The position numbers were made by a program, and so were the translations under genes. Under the pieces are notes generated by a model. It saw only the letters and a list, made by a program, of their open reading frames with translations, searched no databases and had not been told where the DNA came from. Of a stretch of DNA of 35,277 nucleotides, positions 16,638-24,404 are shown piece after piece. This stretch comes from Sphingomonadales bacterium (GTDB lineage Bacteria; Pseudomonadota; Alphaproteobacteria; Sphingomonadales; Sphingomonadaceae), in assembly GCA_027489295.1 (NCBI GenBank), contig JAIYAA010000073.1, forward strand, positions 1-35,277, written 5' to 3'. The stretch's first letter is position 1. Each line of letters opens with the position of its first letter.

Positions 16638-17840
16638 TCATGCCATCCTTATGGCAAGGTTTTCATACAAACCGGCATACACGCCAATATTTACAGACCA
16701 GTTGCGCTCGGCCTCAATATACGCGCGGGCCTGTTTTCTGCGCACATCCCATTGATTGCGCGCAAGAAAGATATTTTCAAGCGCTTTTGACAAGGCGGCC
16801 GGATCATCGGCCGGGAACAGCGTTCCGGTAACACCGTCGGTCATCAGCTCGCGATGCCCACCCACATCCGACGCTGCGACCAGCCGCTGCTGCGCCATCG
16901 CCTCCAGCGGCTTGAGCGGCGTGACGAGATCGGTCAGCCGCATCTTCTTGCGCGGGTATACCAGCACGTCGATCAGGCTGTAATAGCGCTCGACCGCATC
17001 GTGCGGCACACGGCCGAGGAAGCGGATCCGCTCCGCCACCGGCGACGCCGCCGCCTGCGCCCGCAGCGCAGCCTCTGCCGGCCCGCCGCCGACCAGCAGC
17101 AGCTGCATCGCCGGGCGGGCGGCGACCAGCGCCGGCATCGCCGCGATCAGCACGTCCAGACCCTCATAGTCGTAGAAGCTGCCGATGAAGCCGATCGTCT
17201 CGATGCCATCGATCCCCAGCTCGGCGGCGAGCGCCGCATCATAGGGCAGCGGCGCGCCGAACATCGCCATGTCGACGCCGTTGGGCGAGATCGCGATCTT
17301 GGCCGGATCGACGCCCCGCCCGACCAGATCCTCGCGCAACCCCTCGCAGATCACCGCCACCGCATCGGCCTTGCGCACCGCATGCGTCTCCAGCGCCTTG
17401 GTCACCCGGTAGCGCAGGCTTCCCTCGCGGCCCGTGCCGTTGCCGACCGCGGCATCCTCCCAGAAGGCGCGGATCTCGTAGAGCAGCGGCACGCCGGTCC
17501 AGCGCCGCACCCGCAGACCGGCGAGTGCGCACAGCACCGGCGAATGGGCATGCAGCACGTCGGGCTGGAATCGCTGGACGACCTGGCGGATGCGCTGCGC
17601 GAACGCATCGATTTCGCGCCACTCGCTGAGGCCAGGCAGCGCGGCCCTGGTCGGGCGGGTGCGGAAGAAGCGCAGGCCATCGATCTCCTCTTCGCCCGCA
17701 GGCGCGGGGCCATGGCGCGGGCCGGTGACCGCCGCCACCTCCCACCCGCGCGCCAGCTCCGCCTTCAGGATCGCACGGGTACGGAAGGCATAGCCGCTGT
17801 GGAGCGGCAGGCCATGATCCAGAAGATGGAGGACTCGCAT
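16638..17840 (-). CDS. GT4-like glycosyltransferase, exosortase-A-system associated type
   Basis: The 400-residue GT-B enzyme opens with MRVLHLLDHGLPLHSGYAFR. This is the signature start of the exosortase-A-associated glycosyltransferase family (TIGR04063 type). It has HAHSPVLCALAG, a SPNGVD nucleotide-sugar loop and KPLEAMAQQRLVAASDVGGHRE, the EX7E-type donor site. It would add a sugar to a lipid-linked exopolysaccharide precursor at the inner membrane. The ATG at 17840 is preferred over one four codons earlier. The last 50 or so codons are markedly less G+C-rich than the rest. It is divergent from the ligase operon, which supports a shared pathway. Confidence 0.85.
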   Translation of the reverse strand: MRVLHLLDHGLPLHSGYAFRTRAILKAELARGWEVAAVTGPRHGPAPAGEEEIDGLRFFRTRPTRAALPGLSEWREIDAFAQRIRQVVQRFQPDVLHAHSPVLCALAGLRVRRWTGVPLLYEIRAFWEDAAVGNGTGREGSLRYRVTKALETHAVRKADAVAVICEGLREDLVGRGVDPAKIAISPNGVDMAMFGAPLPYDAALAAELGIDGIETIGFIGSFYDYEGLDVLIAAMPALVAARPAMQLLLVGGGPAEAALRAQAAASPVAERIRFLGRVPHDAVERYYSLIDVLVYPRKKMRLTDLVTPLKPLEAMAQQRLVAASDVGGHRELMTDGVTGTLFPADDPAALSKALENIFLARNQWDVRRKQARAYIEAERNWSVNIGVYAGLYENLAIRMA

Positions 17841-17922
17841 GGCCGCCTGCATGCCACGCCGCGCTTAACGGCACGTCAACTGCACCCGGGCTAGAGCGGG
17901 CGCAGAAGGAAGCGCCCGCCCG

Positions 17923-18075
17923 ATGATCGACAATCTCTCGCTCGCCCTCACCCATGGGCTGATGCTGCTGGCGGCCTTCCTGCTGCTCCGCCGCCCGGAC
18001 CTCGACCGCGAGGATGCTGGCCCGCCGCAGGAGCCCAGGAAGAAGCGCACCGGCTGGGGCAAGCGCGGTGCGTGA
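17923..18075 (+). CDS. 50-residue membrane protein coupled to the O-glycosylation ligase
   Basis: A short frame of 50 codons begins at ATG 17923, with AGAAGGA about 12 nt upstream. It encodes one hydrophobic span (residues 5-22, LSLALTHGLMLLAAFLLL), then RRPDLDRED and a basic tail KKRTGWGKRGA. Its TGA (18073-18075) lies inside the next gene, which begins at GTG 18068, so the two overlap by 8 nt and are probably translated together. It may be a partner subunit or leader peptide for the ligase. No family is recognised. Confidence 0.65.
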   Translation: MIDNLSLALTHGLMLLAAFLLLRRPDLDREDAGPPQEPRKKRTGWGKRGA

Positions 18076-19417
18076 CTGGGTCTTCGTCCTCTTCCTCGCG
18101 GCGTTTTTCGGCACCGGCTTTCGCAAGCCGTTCCTGTTCGTGCTGGTCTATGCCTATATCGACATCGTCGCCCCCCAGCGGCTGACCTATCTGCTGCTCA
18201 ATTCGCTGCCGATCTCCGCCATGGCGGCCGCCCTGACGCTGGGCGGGTTCCTGCTGTTCGACGACAAGCGCGACGTGCGGGTGGCGCCGCGCCAGCTGAT
18301 GATCGTGGCGCTGATCGGCTATTGCTGGTTCACCACGCTCCACGCCGATTTTCCGGTAGAGGCCAAGGACAAATGGGACTGGGTGTGGAAGGCGCTGGCC
18401 TTCGCCGCCTTCCTGCCGCTGACGCTGCGCACGCGCCTGCGCATCGAGGCGTTGCTCTTGTTCATGATCCTTTCGGCCAGCTCGATCATCATCGTCGGTG
18501 CGATCAAGACGATCATTTCGGGCGGCGGCTATGGCGAGCTGAACCTGATGGTGGCGAACAATTCGGGGCTGTACGAGGGCAGCACCATTTCCACCGTCGC
18601 GATCGCGATCCTGCCGCTGATCCTGTGGTTCACCCGCCACGGCACGATTTTCACGCCGGACTGGCGGATGAAGGCCTTCGCCTACGCGCTGTGCTTTGCC
18701 TGCCTGCTGATCCCGATCGGCACCTCGACGCGCACCGGGTTGCTGTGCATCGGGCTGGTCGCCCTCCTCATGCTGCGCGACAGCCAGAAGAAACTGCTCT
18801 ATCTCGGCACCGTCGCCGCGATGGCGCTGGTCGCCCTGCCCTTCCTGCCCTCCGCCTTCACCGAGCGGATGGGGACGATCAAGACCTACAAGGGCGACGC
18901 CTCGGCCTCGACCCGCCTCGCGGTGTGGCAATGGACGATGGACTATGCCCGCAGCCATCCGCTGGGCGGCGGGTTCGAAGCCTATCGCCAGAACCAGATC
19001 CGCTACGAGAAGGTGGCGGTGGAGGACAAGGGCGGCGTCGCGGTGGTCGACCGCTCGCTCGAGATCGACAAGGCGCGCGCCTATCACAGCGCCTATTTCG
19101 AGATGCTGGGGGAACAGGGCTATCCGGGCCTCGCGCTGTGGTTGCTGATCAACCTCTCCGGCCTGGTGCGGATGGAGGTGCTGCGAAGGCGCTATGCCCG
19201 TGCCGGCGGCGACGAGGCGTGGATCGCCCCGCTCGCGGTGGCGCTGCAGAACGGGCATATCGTGTACCTGCTCGGGGCGGCGTTCGTCGCGATCGCGTTC
19301 CAGCCGTTCGTCTACATGCTGATCGGTGCGCAGATCGGGCTCGGCACCTATTGCGCCCGCAAGCGCGCCGCGGCCGACTGGCGGCCGGTGCGCAAGACCC
19401 GCCCCGCGACGGCATGA
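18068..19417 (+). CDS. Wzy/O-antigen-ligase-type membrane protein (exosortase-A-associated O-glycosylation ligase)
   Basis: The 449-residue polytopic inner-membrane protein begins MRDWVFVLFLAAFFGTGFRKPFLFVLVYAYID, the hallmark of the exosortase-A-associated putative O-glycosylation ligase (TIGR03097 type, DUF5935 plus Wzy_C). It has about ten hydrophobic spans and a large external loop containing ASTRLAVWQW, HPLGGGFEAYR and AYHSAYFEMLGEQGYPGL. These are the R/H motifs shared by WaaL and Wzy enzymes. It likely polymerises or transfers undecaprenyl-linked glycans. The start is GTG at 18068; its TGA overlaps the next gene's ATG (ATGA). Confidence 0.88.
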   Translation: MRDWVFVLFLAAFFGTGFRKPFLFVLVYAYIDIVAPQRLTYLLLNSLPISAMAAALTLGGFLLFDDKRDVRVAPRQLMIVALIGYCWFTTLHADFPVEAKDKWDWVWKALAFAAFLPLTLRTRLRIEALLLFMILSASSIIIVGAIKTIISGGGYGELNLMVANNSGLYEGSTISTVAIAILPLILWFTRHGTIFTPDWRMKAFAYALCFACLLIPIGTSTRTGLLCIGLVALLMLRDSQKKLLYLGTVAAMALVALPFLPSAFTERMGTIKTYKGDASASTRLAVWQWTMDYARSHPLGGGFEAYRQNQIRYEKVAVEDKGGVAVVDRSLEIDKARAYHSAYFEMLGEQGYPGLALWLLINLSGLVRMEVLRRRYARAGGDEAWIAPLAVALQNGHIVYLLGAAFVAIAFQPFVYMLIGAQIGLGTYCARKRAAADWRPVRKTRPATA

Positions 19418-20502
19418 GCGCCCACGGCGAACTGCGCGCGCTCACCTCGGCGCGCGGCATCGCGGCCTGGTGGGTGGTGCTCTACCATCTGCGCGGCGCG
19501 CTGGAGGGCGTGCCGGGCGCGATCGAGGCCCTGCTGGCGAAGGGCTATCTCGCGGTCGATTTCTTCTTCCTGCTCTCCGGCTTCGTGCTGGCGCTGCGCC
19601 AGGGCGCGCGGCTGCGCGACGGGCGGCTGCGCGCCATTCCCGATTTCCTGCGCCGCCGGATCGCGCGCATCTGGCCGCTCCACGCTGCGATGCTCGGCTT
19701 CGCATTGCTGCTGGTCGGCATCCTGCGCGCGAGCGGCCGCACGACGCAGGATTTCCCGCTCACCGAACTGCCCGCGCATCTGCTGCTGGTACAGGCCTGG
19801 GGCTTTGCCAATCCGCTTTGCTGGAACGACCCCGCCTGGTCGATCTCGTGCGAGCTGGCCGCCTATCTGCTCTTCCCGCTCTGGGCGTTGGCGATAGACG
19901 CGCGTCGCCTTTCCACGCCGATTCTGATTGCGTCCGCTGCCGCGCTGCTGGCGCTGCTGCACGCCGCCTTCGCCGCGCGGGGGGCGGCCGATCTGGGGCA
20001 GGATATCGCGCATCTCGGCGTACTCCGCTGCCTGCTGGAGTTCGCGACCGGCACGGTGCTGTACGCACTGTGGGAGCGCTGGCGGGGCGACGGTTCCTGG
20101 ATCGCGCCGCTCGGGCTCGCCGGACTGTTCCTCGTCGCCTGGAAACTGGGGCTGGCCGAGACCGCGGCCGTTCCCGCGGCACTCGCCGCCCTCCTGCTGG
20201 CGCTCGCGCTGGCAAGCGGCCGGGCGGGCAATCCGCTGGAGGCCGCGCTGCCGCATCGGCTCGGGACGATCAGCTACGCGACCTATCTAGGCCATTTCCT
20301 ACTGTGGTTCGCCTTCAAGCTGGCGCTGGTACGTGGCGAGACGATCGGCTGGCCGCTCGCGCTGCTATACCTGGCGCTGGTGCTGGTGGCGTCCGAGGCG
20401 CTCCACCGGCTGGTGGAGCGCCCTGCACAGGCCTGGATCAACCGCCTGCAGCTCAGGCGGTCGCGCGCACCTCTTCCAGTGCCGCGATCACCGCGCGGTT
20501 GA
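19414..20502 (+). CDS. Acyltransferase 3 (OafA/YrhL) family membrane protein
   Basis: The 362-residue integral membrane acyltransferase decorates sugars with acetyl or succinyl groups. It has the N-terminal LRALTSARGIAAWWVVLYH catalytic-His segment, then LAVDFFFLLSGFVLA, RRRIARIWPLH (R-x-R-R-x-x-R-I-x-P), WSISCELAAYLLFP, and ISYATYLGHF with a C-terminal LVERPAQAW. The ATG overlaps the ligase TGA, so it belongs to that operon and probably modifies the exopolysaccharide. The last 17 codons run into the 3' end of the convergent DJ-1 gene, so the tail RSRAPLPVPRSPRG is probably not functional. Confidence 0.9.
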   Translation: MSAHGELRALTSARGIAAWWVVLYHLRGALEGVPGAIEALLAKGYLAVDFFFLLSGFVLALRQGARLRDGRLRAIPDFLRRRIARIWPLHAAMLGFALLLVGILRASGRTTQDFPLTELPAHLLLVQAWGFANPLCWNDPAWSISCELAAYLLFPLWALAIDARRLSTPILIASAAALLALLHAAFAARGAADLGQDIAHLGVLRCLLEFATGTVLYALWERWRGDGSWIAPLGLAGLFLVAWKLGLAETAAVPAALAALLLALALASGRAGNPLEAALPHRLGTISYATYLGHFLLWFAFKLALVRGETIGWPLALLYLALVLVASEALHRLVERPAQAWINRLQLRRSRAPLPVPRSPRG

Positions 20503-21004
20503 ACGCAGGGATGTCGTCGGGCTTGCGGCTGGTGATCAGGTTGCGGTCGGTCACCACTTCCTGATCGACCACATCGGCGCCCGCATTGGCGAGATCGGTG
20601 CGGATCGACGGCCAGCTGGTCAGCCGGCGGCCGGCCACCACGTCCGCCTCGGCGAGCAGCCAGGGCGCGTGGCAGATCGCCGCGACGAGCTTGTCGGCAT
20701 CCATGAAGCCCCGCACGATCGCGATCGCCTGTTCCTGCATCCGCATCTTGTCCGGATTGCCGACGCCGCCCGGCAGCACCAGCGCATCGAACTGGTCCGG
20801 TGCTACCGCATCGAGCGTCGTGTCCGGGGTAATGCTCTTGCCCTTCTCGCCGCCGGTCTCGCCGGTGATCGGATCGGTCGTGATCGAGGCGAGCGTGACC
20901 TGCGCACCGGCATCGAGCAGCGCCTGGCGCGGTTCGAACAACTCCGATTCCTCGAACCCATCGGTGGCGAGCATCAGCACGCGCGCATTCTGGAGATTGG
21001 CCAT
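20453..21004 (-). CDS. DJ-1/PfpI-family (YhbO/class I GAT-like) protein
   Basis: The 183-residue protein of the DJ-1/PfpI superfamily is linked to carbonyl and oxidative stress, with proposed deglycase or protease activity. The catalytic triad parts are C111-H112 in AAICHAPWLL and E18 in DGFEESEL. The ATG at 21004 has AAGGA eight bases upstream; the ATG three codons earlier would put that site against the start codon. It overlaps the convergent acyltransferase by 50 nt. A likely EcfG-type promoter lies just upstream, divergent with topoisomerase IB. Confidence 0.92.
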   Translation of the reverse strand: MANLQNARVLMLATDGFEESELFEPRQALLDAGAQVTLASITTDPITGETGGEKGKSITPDTTLDAVAPDQFDALVLPGGVGNPDKMRMQEQAIAIVRGFMDADKLVAAICHAPWLLAEADVVAGRRLTSWPSIRTDLANAGADVVDQEVVTDRNLITSRKPDDIPAFNRAVIAALEEVRATA

Positions 21005-21043
21005 GGGGGGCATCCTTTTTCCGTTTTCGGTAGATGCGGCGCC

Positions 21044-21069
21044 AACCCGCCGCCTGCCGGGGCGGTTCC
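21044..21069 (-). promoter_or_regulatory. EcfG-like promoter of the DJ-1 gene
   Basis: On the minus strand GGAAC (21069-21065), a 17-nt spacer and GGTT (21047-21044) resemble the general-stress consensus GGAAC-N16/17-CGTT. The -10 lies about 40 nt before the ATG. Confidence 0.5.
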
Positions 21070-21095
21070 GGAACACTTTCTCGGTGCGGCGCATT
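21070..21095 (+). promoter_or_regulatory. EcfG-like promoter of the topoisomerase IB-MscS operon
   Basis: GGAAC (21070-21074), a 17-nt spacer and CATT (21092-21095) lie 27 bp before the ATG. The -35 forms half of the perfect palindrome GTTCCGGAAC shared with the opposite promoter. The -10 deviates from CGTT by one base. Confidence 0.45.
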
Positions 21096-21122
21096 TGCCT
21101 TGGCTCAGCCCGAGGAACCAGG

Positions 21123-22139
21123 ATGGACAGCGCCGATATCGTCTATGTCGAGGATCAGACCCCCGGCATCACCCGCCGCAAGATACGCCATGGCTGGGGC
21201 TATTACGACGCAGAAGGAGCGCGCATTACCGATCGCGAAGCGATCGACCGGCTGAACGCGATCGGCCTGCCGCCCGCTTATGAGAATGCGTGGTTCTGCC
21301 CCGACCCCAACGGCCATATCCAGGCCACCGGCTACGACGTGAAGGGCCGCAAGCAGTATCGCTATCACACCGGCTTTCGCGAAGCGCAGGAGGCGGCGAA
21401 ATATGATCGCTGCGGGCTGTTCGGGGAGCGACTGCCGCGTTTGCGCCGCAAGGTTGAAGCCGATCTGCGGCTGCGCGGGCTGTGCCGGGACAAGGCCGTC
21501 GCCGCCGTCGTCCGCCTGCTCGATCTCGGCTCGATCCGTGTCGGCAACGAGGCCTATGCGCAGGAAAACAAGAGCTTCGGCGCCACCACGCTCCGCAAGC
21601 GGCACGTGAAGGTGCAGGGCGGCGTGCTCAAGCTGCAGTTCCGCGCCAAATCGGGCAAGCTGCGGGTGATGACCGTGTCCGATCGATCGCTCAGCCGGGT
21701 GGTGAAGCGCTGCCAGGACCTGCCCGGGCAGAACCTGTTCCGGTGGATCGACGATGCCGGCGAGCCGCATGCGGTCACCTCCAGCGACGTCAACGCCTAT
21801 ATCCGCGACGCCATGGGCGAGCATTTCAGCGCCAAGCATTTCCGTACCTGGGGGGCGAGCGTGATCGGCTTTCGCACGCTGGCGCAGGCACCCGAGCCGA
21901 TCGGCCTGAAGACGCTGCTGGAACCGGTGACCGAAGCGCTGGGCAACACGCCCGCGATCGCCCGCAAATCCTATGTCCACCCTCGTCTGATCGAGCTGGC
22001 GCGGGACAAGCCGGCGCAGGCGCTGTTCCGTGCCGGGTTGCGCCTGCCGCGTACGACGCAGTACCTCGACCGCTACGAACGCGGCCTGATCGTCTTCCTG
22101 GAGACCGATCCCGCTGAACAGCCCGCCAAGGCAGCCTGA
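21123..22139 (+). CDS. DNA topoisomerase IB (poxvirus/bacterial type)
   Basis: This topoisomerase relaxes supercoils through a 3'-phosphotyrosyl intermediate. The 338-residue length is normal for bacterial TopIB. Conserved positions are SIRVGNEAYAQENKSFGATTLR (first catalytic Arg region), KLQFRAKSGK (Lys), KHFRTWGAS (second Arg region) and the catalytic tyrosine Y284 in ARKSYVHP. The ATG at 21123 follows GAGGA. The in-frame extension upstream is antisense to the DJ-1 gene and unlikely. The mscS-like gene starts nine bases after the stop, so the two form an operon with a probable stress promoter. Confidence 0.95.
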   Translation: MDSADIVYVEDQTPGITRRKIRHGWGYYDAEGARITDREAIDRLNAIGLPPAYENAWFCPDPNGHIQATGYDVKGRKQYRYHTGFREAQEAAKYDRCGLFGERLPRLRRKVEADLRLRGLCRDKAVAAVVRLLDLGSIRVGNEAYAQENKSFGATTLRKRHVKVQGGVLKLQFRAKSGKLRVMTVSDRSLSRVVKRCQDLPGQNLFRWIDDAGEPHAVTSSDVNAYIRDAMGEHFSAKHFRTWGASVIGFRTLAQAPEPIGLKTLLEPVTEALGNTPAIARKSYVHPRLIELARDKPAQALFRAGLRLPRTTQYLDRYERGLIVFLETDPAEQPAKAA

Positions 22140-22148
22140 CGAGAACCG

Positions 22149-23315
22149 ATGCTGATCACCACCAAAGCGCCCACCCATTTCGAACGCCAGTTCGCAACCT
22201 TTGTCGGCGATACGCCGGAATGGATCAGCGAACACTGGCTGAGCATCCTGATCGCCACGGGCATCGCCGCGGGCATCGTGCTGTTGCTGCACACGCTGCG
22301 CTCCTGGGGGATGCGACTCTGCCGGAACAGTGACGGCAATGGCGGTACCAACTGGTACACCATCCTCGGCCGCACGGTGGCGCGAACCGGCAACTTCTTC
22401 ATCCTGATGACCGCGATCCGGCTGGTGGTGAACTACGCCCAGACGCCGCCGCTGCTCGACAAGACCGTCACCTTCCTGTTCACGATTGCGGCGACCTTCC
22501 AGGTGGCGATCTGGATCCGCGAGGTGATCTTCGGTCTGATCGAGCACCGCACCCGCAGCGACAGCGCCAGCGAGAGCCTGGCCAGTGCCGTCGGCATTAT
22601 CCGGCTGCTGATCTCGATCGCCTTGTTCGCCATCGCGCTGGTGATGGTGCTCAGCAATGTCGGCGTGAACGTGACCGGCCTGATCGCCGGTCTCGGCGTC
22701 GGCGGCATCGCCATCGGTCTGGCGGCACAGGGCATTTTCGGGGACCTGATCGCGGCGCTGTCGATCCTGTTCACCCGCCCATTCCGCGTGGGCGACAACA
22801 TCAAGTTCGACCAGACCAGCGGCACGGTGGCGGAAATCGGCCTCAAGTCCACCCGCGTCCGCTCGTTCGATGGCGAGATGCACATCATCTCGAACCGCCA
22901 GCTGCTCGACAAGGAGCTGCAGAATCTCACCGATCGCACGCGCATCCGCCTGCCGTTCAAGATCGGCGTGGCCTACGAGACGCCGCCCGAGAAGCTCGAA
23001 CGGCTGCCGGAGATGTTCAAGGAAATCGTCGAGGCAAACGGCGCCACCGCGGTGCGCAACGGCTTTTCCGGGTTCGGCGCGAGCTCGATCGACTATGAAC
23101 TGATCGCAGAGCTCCACACCGGCAGCTGGGACATCGGCCACCCGACCCGCGACCGCATCCTGATCGGCATCCTTCGCAAGCTGGCGGAAGAAGGCATCAG
23201 CATCCCCTACCCGACCCAGACGACCTTCACCGCTGCGCCGGACGGGCGGATCATCATGCCCTATCCGGACGTACAGCCGGTCATGCGGGTCGACAAGGAA
23301 GAGGGCGAGCGGTGA
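22149..23315 (+). CDS. MscS-family mechanosensitive ion channel
   Basis: This inner-membrane channel opens under hypo-osmotic tension. The 388-residue protein has N-terminal hydrophobic spans at about 28-48, 72-96 and 105-125. The pore helix TM3 and following beta domain are GLGVGGIAIGLAAQGIFGDLIAALSILFTRPFRVGD (about 182-217). A long C-terminal alpha/beta vestibule region ends with a short acidic tail. It follows topoisomerase IB at 9 bp. It ends next to a REP-like palindrome pair that separates it from the convergent YkvA gene. Confidence 0.93.
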   Translation: MLITTKAPTHFERQFATFVGDTPEWISEHWLSILIATGIAAGIVLLLHTLRSWGMRLCRNSDGNGGTNWYTILGRTVARTGNFFILMTAIRLVVNYAQTPPLLDKTVTFLFTIAATFQVAIWIREVIFGLIEHRTRSDSASESLASAVGIIRLLISIALFAIALVMVLSNVGVNVTGLIAGLGVGGIAIGLAAQGIFGDLIAALSILFTRPFRVGDNIKFDQTSGTVAEIGLKSTRVRSFDGEMHIISNRQLLDKELQNLTDRTRIRLPFKIGVAYETPPEKLERLPEMFKEIVEANGATAVRNGFSGFGASSIDYELIAELHTGSWDIGHPTRDRILIGILRKLAEEGISIPYPTQTTFTAAPDGRIIMPYPDVQPVMRVDKEEGER

Positions 23316-23337
23316 GGGGTAGCACCCTCCCCTCAAC

Positions 23338-23433
23338 CGTCATCCCGGCGAAAGCCGGGATCCATTCCCCACTACGTCGCGGCTGACACCGATCCGCAGA
23401 CCCCAATGGATTCCGGCTTTCGCCGGAAGGACG
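23338..23433. repeat. Pair of inverted REP-like palindromes
   Basis: Copy one (23338-23366) contains TCCCGGC-GAAA-GCCGGGA; copy two, inverted (23405-23433), contains TTCCGGC-TTTC-GCCGGAA. Compared in the same direction, the two 29-mers differ at three positions, and two of these are compensating changes within the stem. The pair sits between convergent genes, as REP/BIME elements usually do, and may end transcription from both sides. Confidence 0.8.
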
Positions 23434-23457
23434 AAGGTGGGCGAAGGCCGCCGGCCC

Positions 23458-23826
23458 TCAATCGTACTTCGTCACCAGCCAGCTCCAGACCAGCCACGCC
23501 AGCAGCGCCCAGACGCCCAGGACGATCGCGATCCCGCCCCAGCTCACCGGCCGATCGCTCGCCGCCTCGGCCGCCACGCGATGCTCGGCGAACTGCTCGG
23601 CCGGAATCAACCGCTCGAACAGCCAGACGCCCAGCGGGATCAGGATGGCGTCGTCCACCAGCCCGAGCACCGGGATGAAATCAGGGATCAGGTCGATCGG
23701 CGACAGCGCATAGGCGGCCACCAGAATGCCAACGATCCGCGCCGCCAGTGGCGTGCGCGGATCGCGAACGGCGAGCCATACGGCATGCGCCTCGGTGCGG
23801 ACGCGGTGTGCGAGCGAGGGACCCAT
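23458..23826 (-). CDS. YkvA-family (DUF1232) membrane protein
   Basis: The 122-residue protein has the DUF1232 core LSPIDLIPDFIPVLGLVDDAILIPLG (about 41-66) and a C-terminal membrane segment WGGIAIVLGVWALLAWLVWSWL. The function of the family is unknown. The start is uncertain: the ATG at 23826 (used) has a purine stretch too close to it, and a GTG at 23847 would add seven residues. It lies close behind the PPOX gene and is probably co-transcribed from the same stress promoter. Confidence 0.85.
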   Translation of the reverse strand: MGPSLAHRVRTEAHAVWLAVRDPRTPLAARIVGILVAAYALSPIDLIPDFIPVLGLVDDAILIPLGVWLFERLIPAEQFAEHRVAAEAASDRPVSWGGIAIVLGVWALLAWLVWSWLVTKYD

Positions 23827-23867
23827 GTCCCTGGATCGCCCACCCACGCCGCATGGTCAATCTCGGC

Positions 23868-24347
23868 TCAACGCTCGGCGGTGGTTTCCACCTTGGCGTG
23901 GCTGCCGGTCTCGTCCGATTTGATCTTGCCGCCGAACAGCATCTTGATCTTGCCGGTCACCGACATATCGGTCTCCCACATCTCGGCATCGTCGATGTCG
24001 ACCCGCAGCAGCGCGAGGTTGGGATCGGACTTGCCGCCCGGAAACCAGGCCTCGACCTGGTTGTTCCACAGCTTGTCGATCATCGCGAAGTCGTTGTCGA
24101 CGCGCGCGGTACCCGCCAGGCAGGCGAAGAAGTCATGCCCCTTGGACACGAACTGCAGCATCGCCGGGCCACCCTTGGCCATGCGATTGTCCTTGCCGAT
24201 GAAGAAAAAGATCGTGTCGACCTGATCCTCGTCGAGCTGCGCGGTCAGCGGCTCGCTGTGCTGGCCATCCTGCAGACCGACCATCAGGAACGGGCTCGAC
24301 GCCAGCTTGGACCAGAAATGCTTCTTCAGTTCGACCGTGTCGGCCAT
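23868..24347 (-). CDS. Pyridoxamine-5'-phosphate-oxidase-like general stress protein
   Basis: The 159-residue split-barrel flavin/cofactor-binding protein belongs to the 'general stress protein 26' group. Visible marks are KHFWSKLASSPFLMVGLQD, DTIFFFIGKDNRMAKGG, AMLQFVSKGHDFFACLAGTARV and WFPGGKSDPNLALLRVDIDDAEMWE, in the expected order. The ATG at 24347 is set by GGAGA six bases upstream; an extension to 24422 would overlap the preceding gene. An exact EcfG consensus promoter sits 32 bp upstream, inside the end of the glucokinase-like gene. Confidence 0.9.
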   Translation of the reverse strand: MADTVELKKHFWSKLASSPFLMVGLQDGQHSEPLTAQLDEDQVDTIFFFIGKDNRMAKGGPAMLQFVSKGHDFFACLAGTARVDNDFAMIDKLWNNQVEAWFPGGKSDPNLALLRVDIDDAEMWETDMSVTGKIKMLFGGKIKSDETGSHAKVETTAER

Positions 24348-24378
24348 GTTCGTCTCCCGGTGTTGGATCTGTCCGGGT

Positions 24379-24404
24379 AACGTGCAGGCCGGCTCAGGCG
24401 TTCC
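24379..24404 (-). promoter_or_regulatory. EcfG (general stress response) promoter of the PPOX-ykvA pair
   Basis: On the minus strand GGAAC (24404-24400), a 17-nt spacer and CGTT (24382-24379) match the alphaproteobacterial EcfG consensus without mismatch. The predicted start site leaves a leader of about 25 nt before the ATG. The -35 lies inside the last codons of the upstream gene. Confidence 0.75.

Noticed and set aside
21105..23336. Minus-strand 743-codon frame opposite topoisomerase IB and MscS
   Set aside because: It crosses two well-supported genes and their junction; composition is typical of a shadow.
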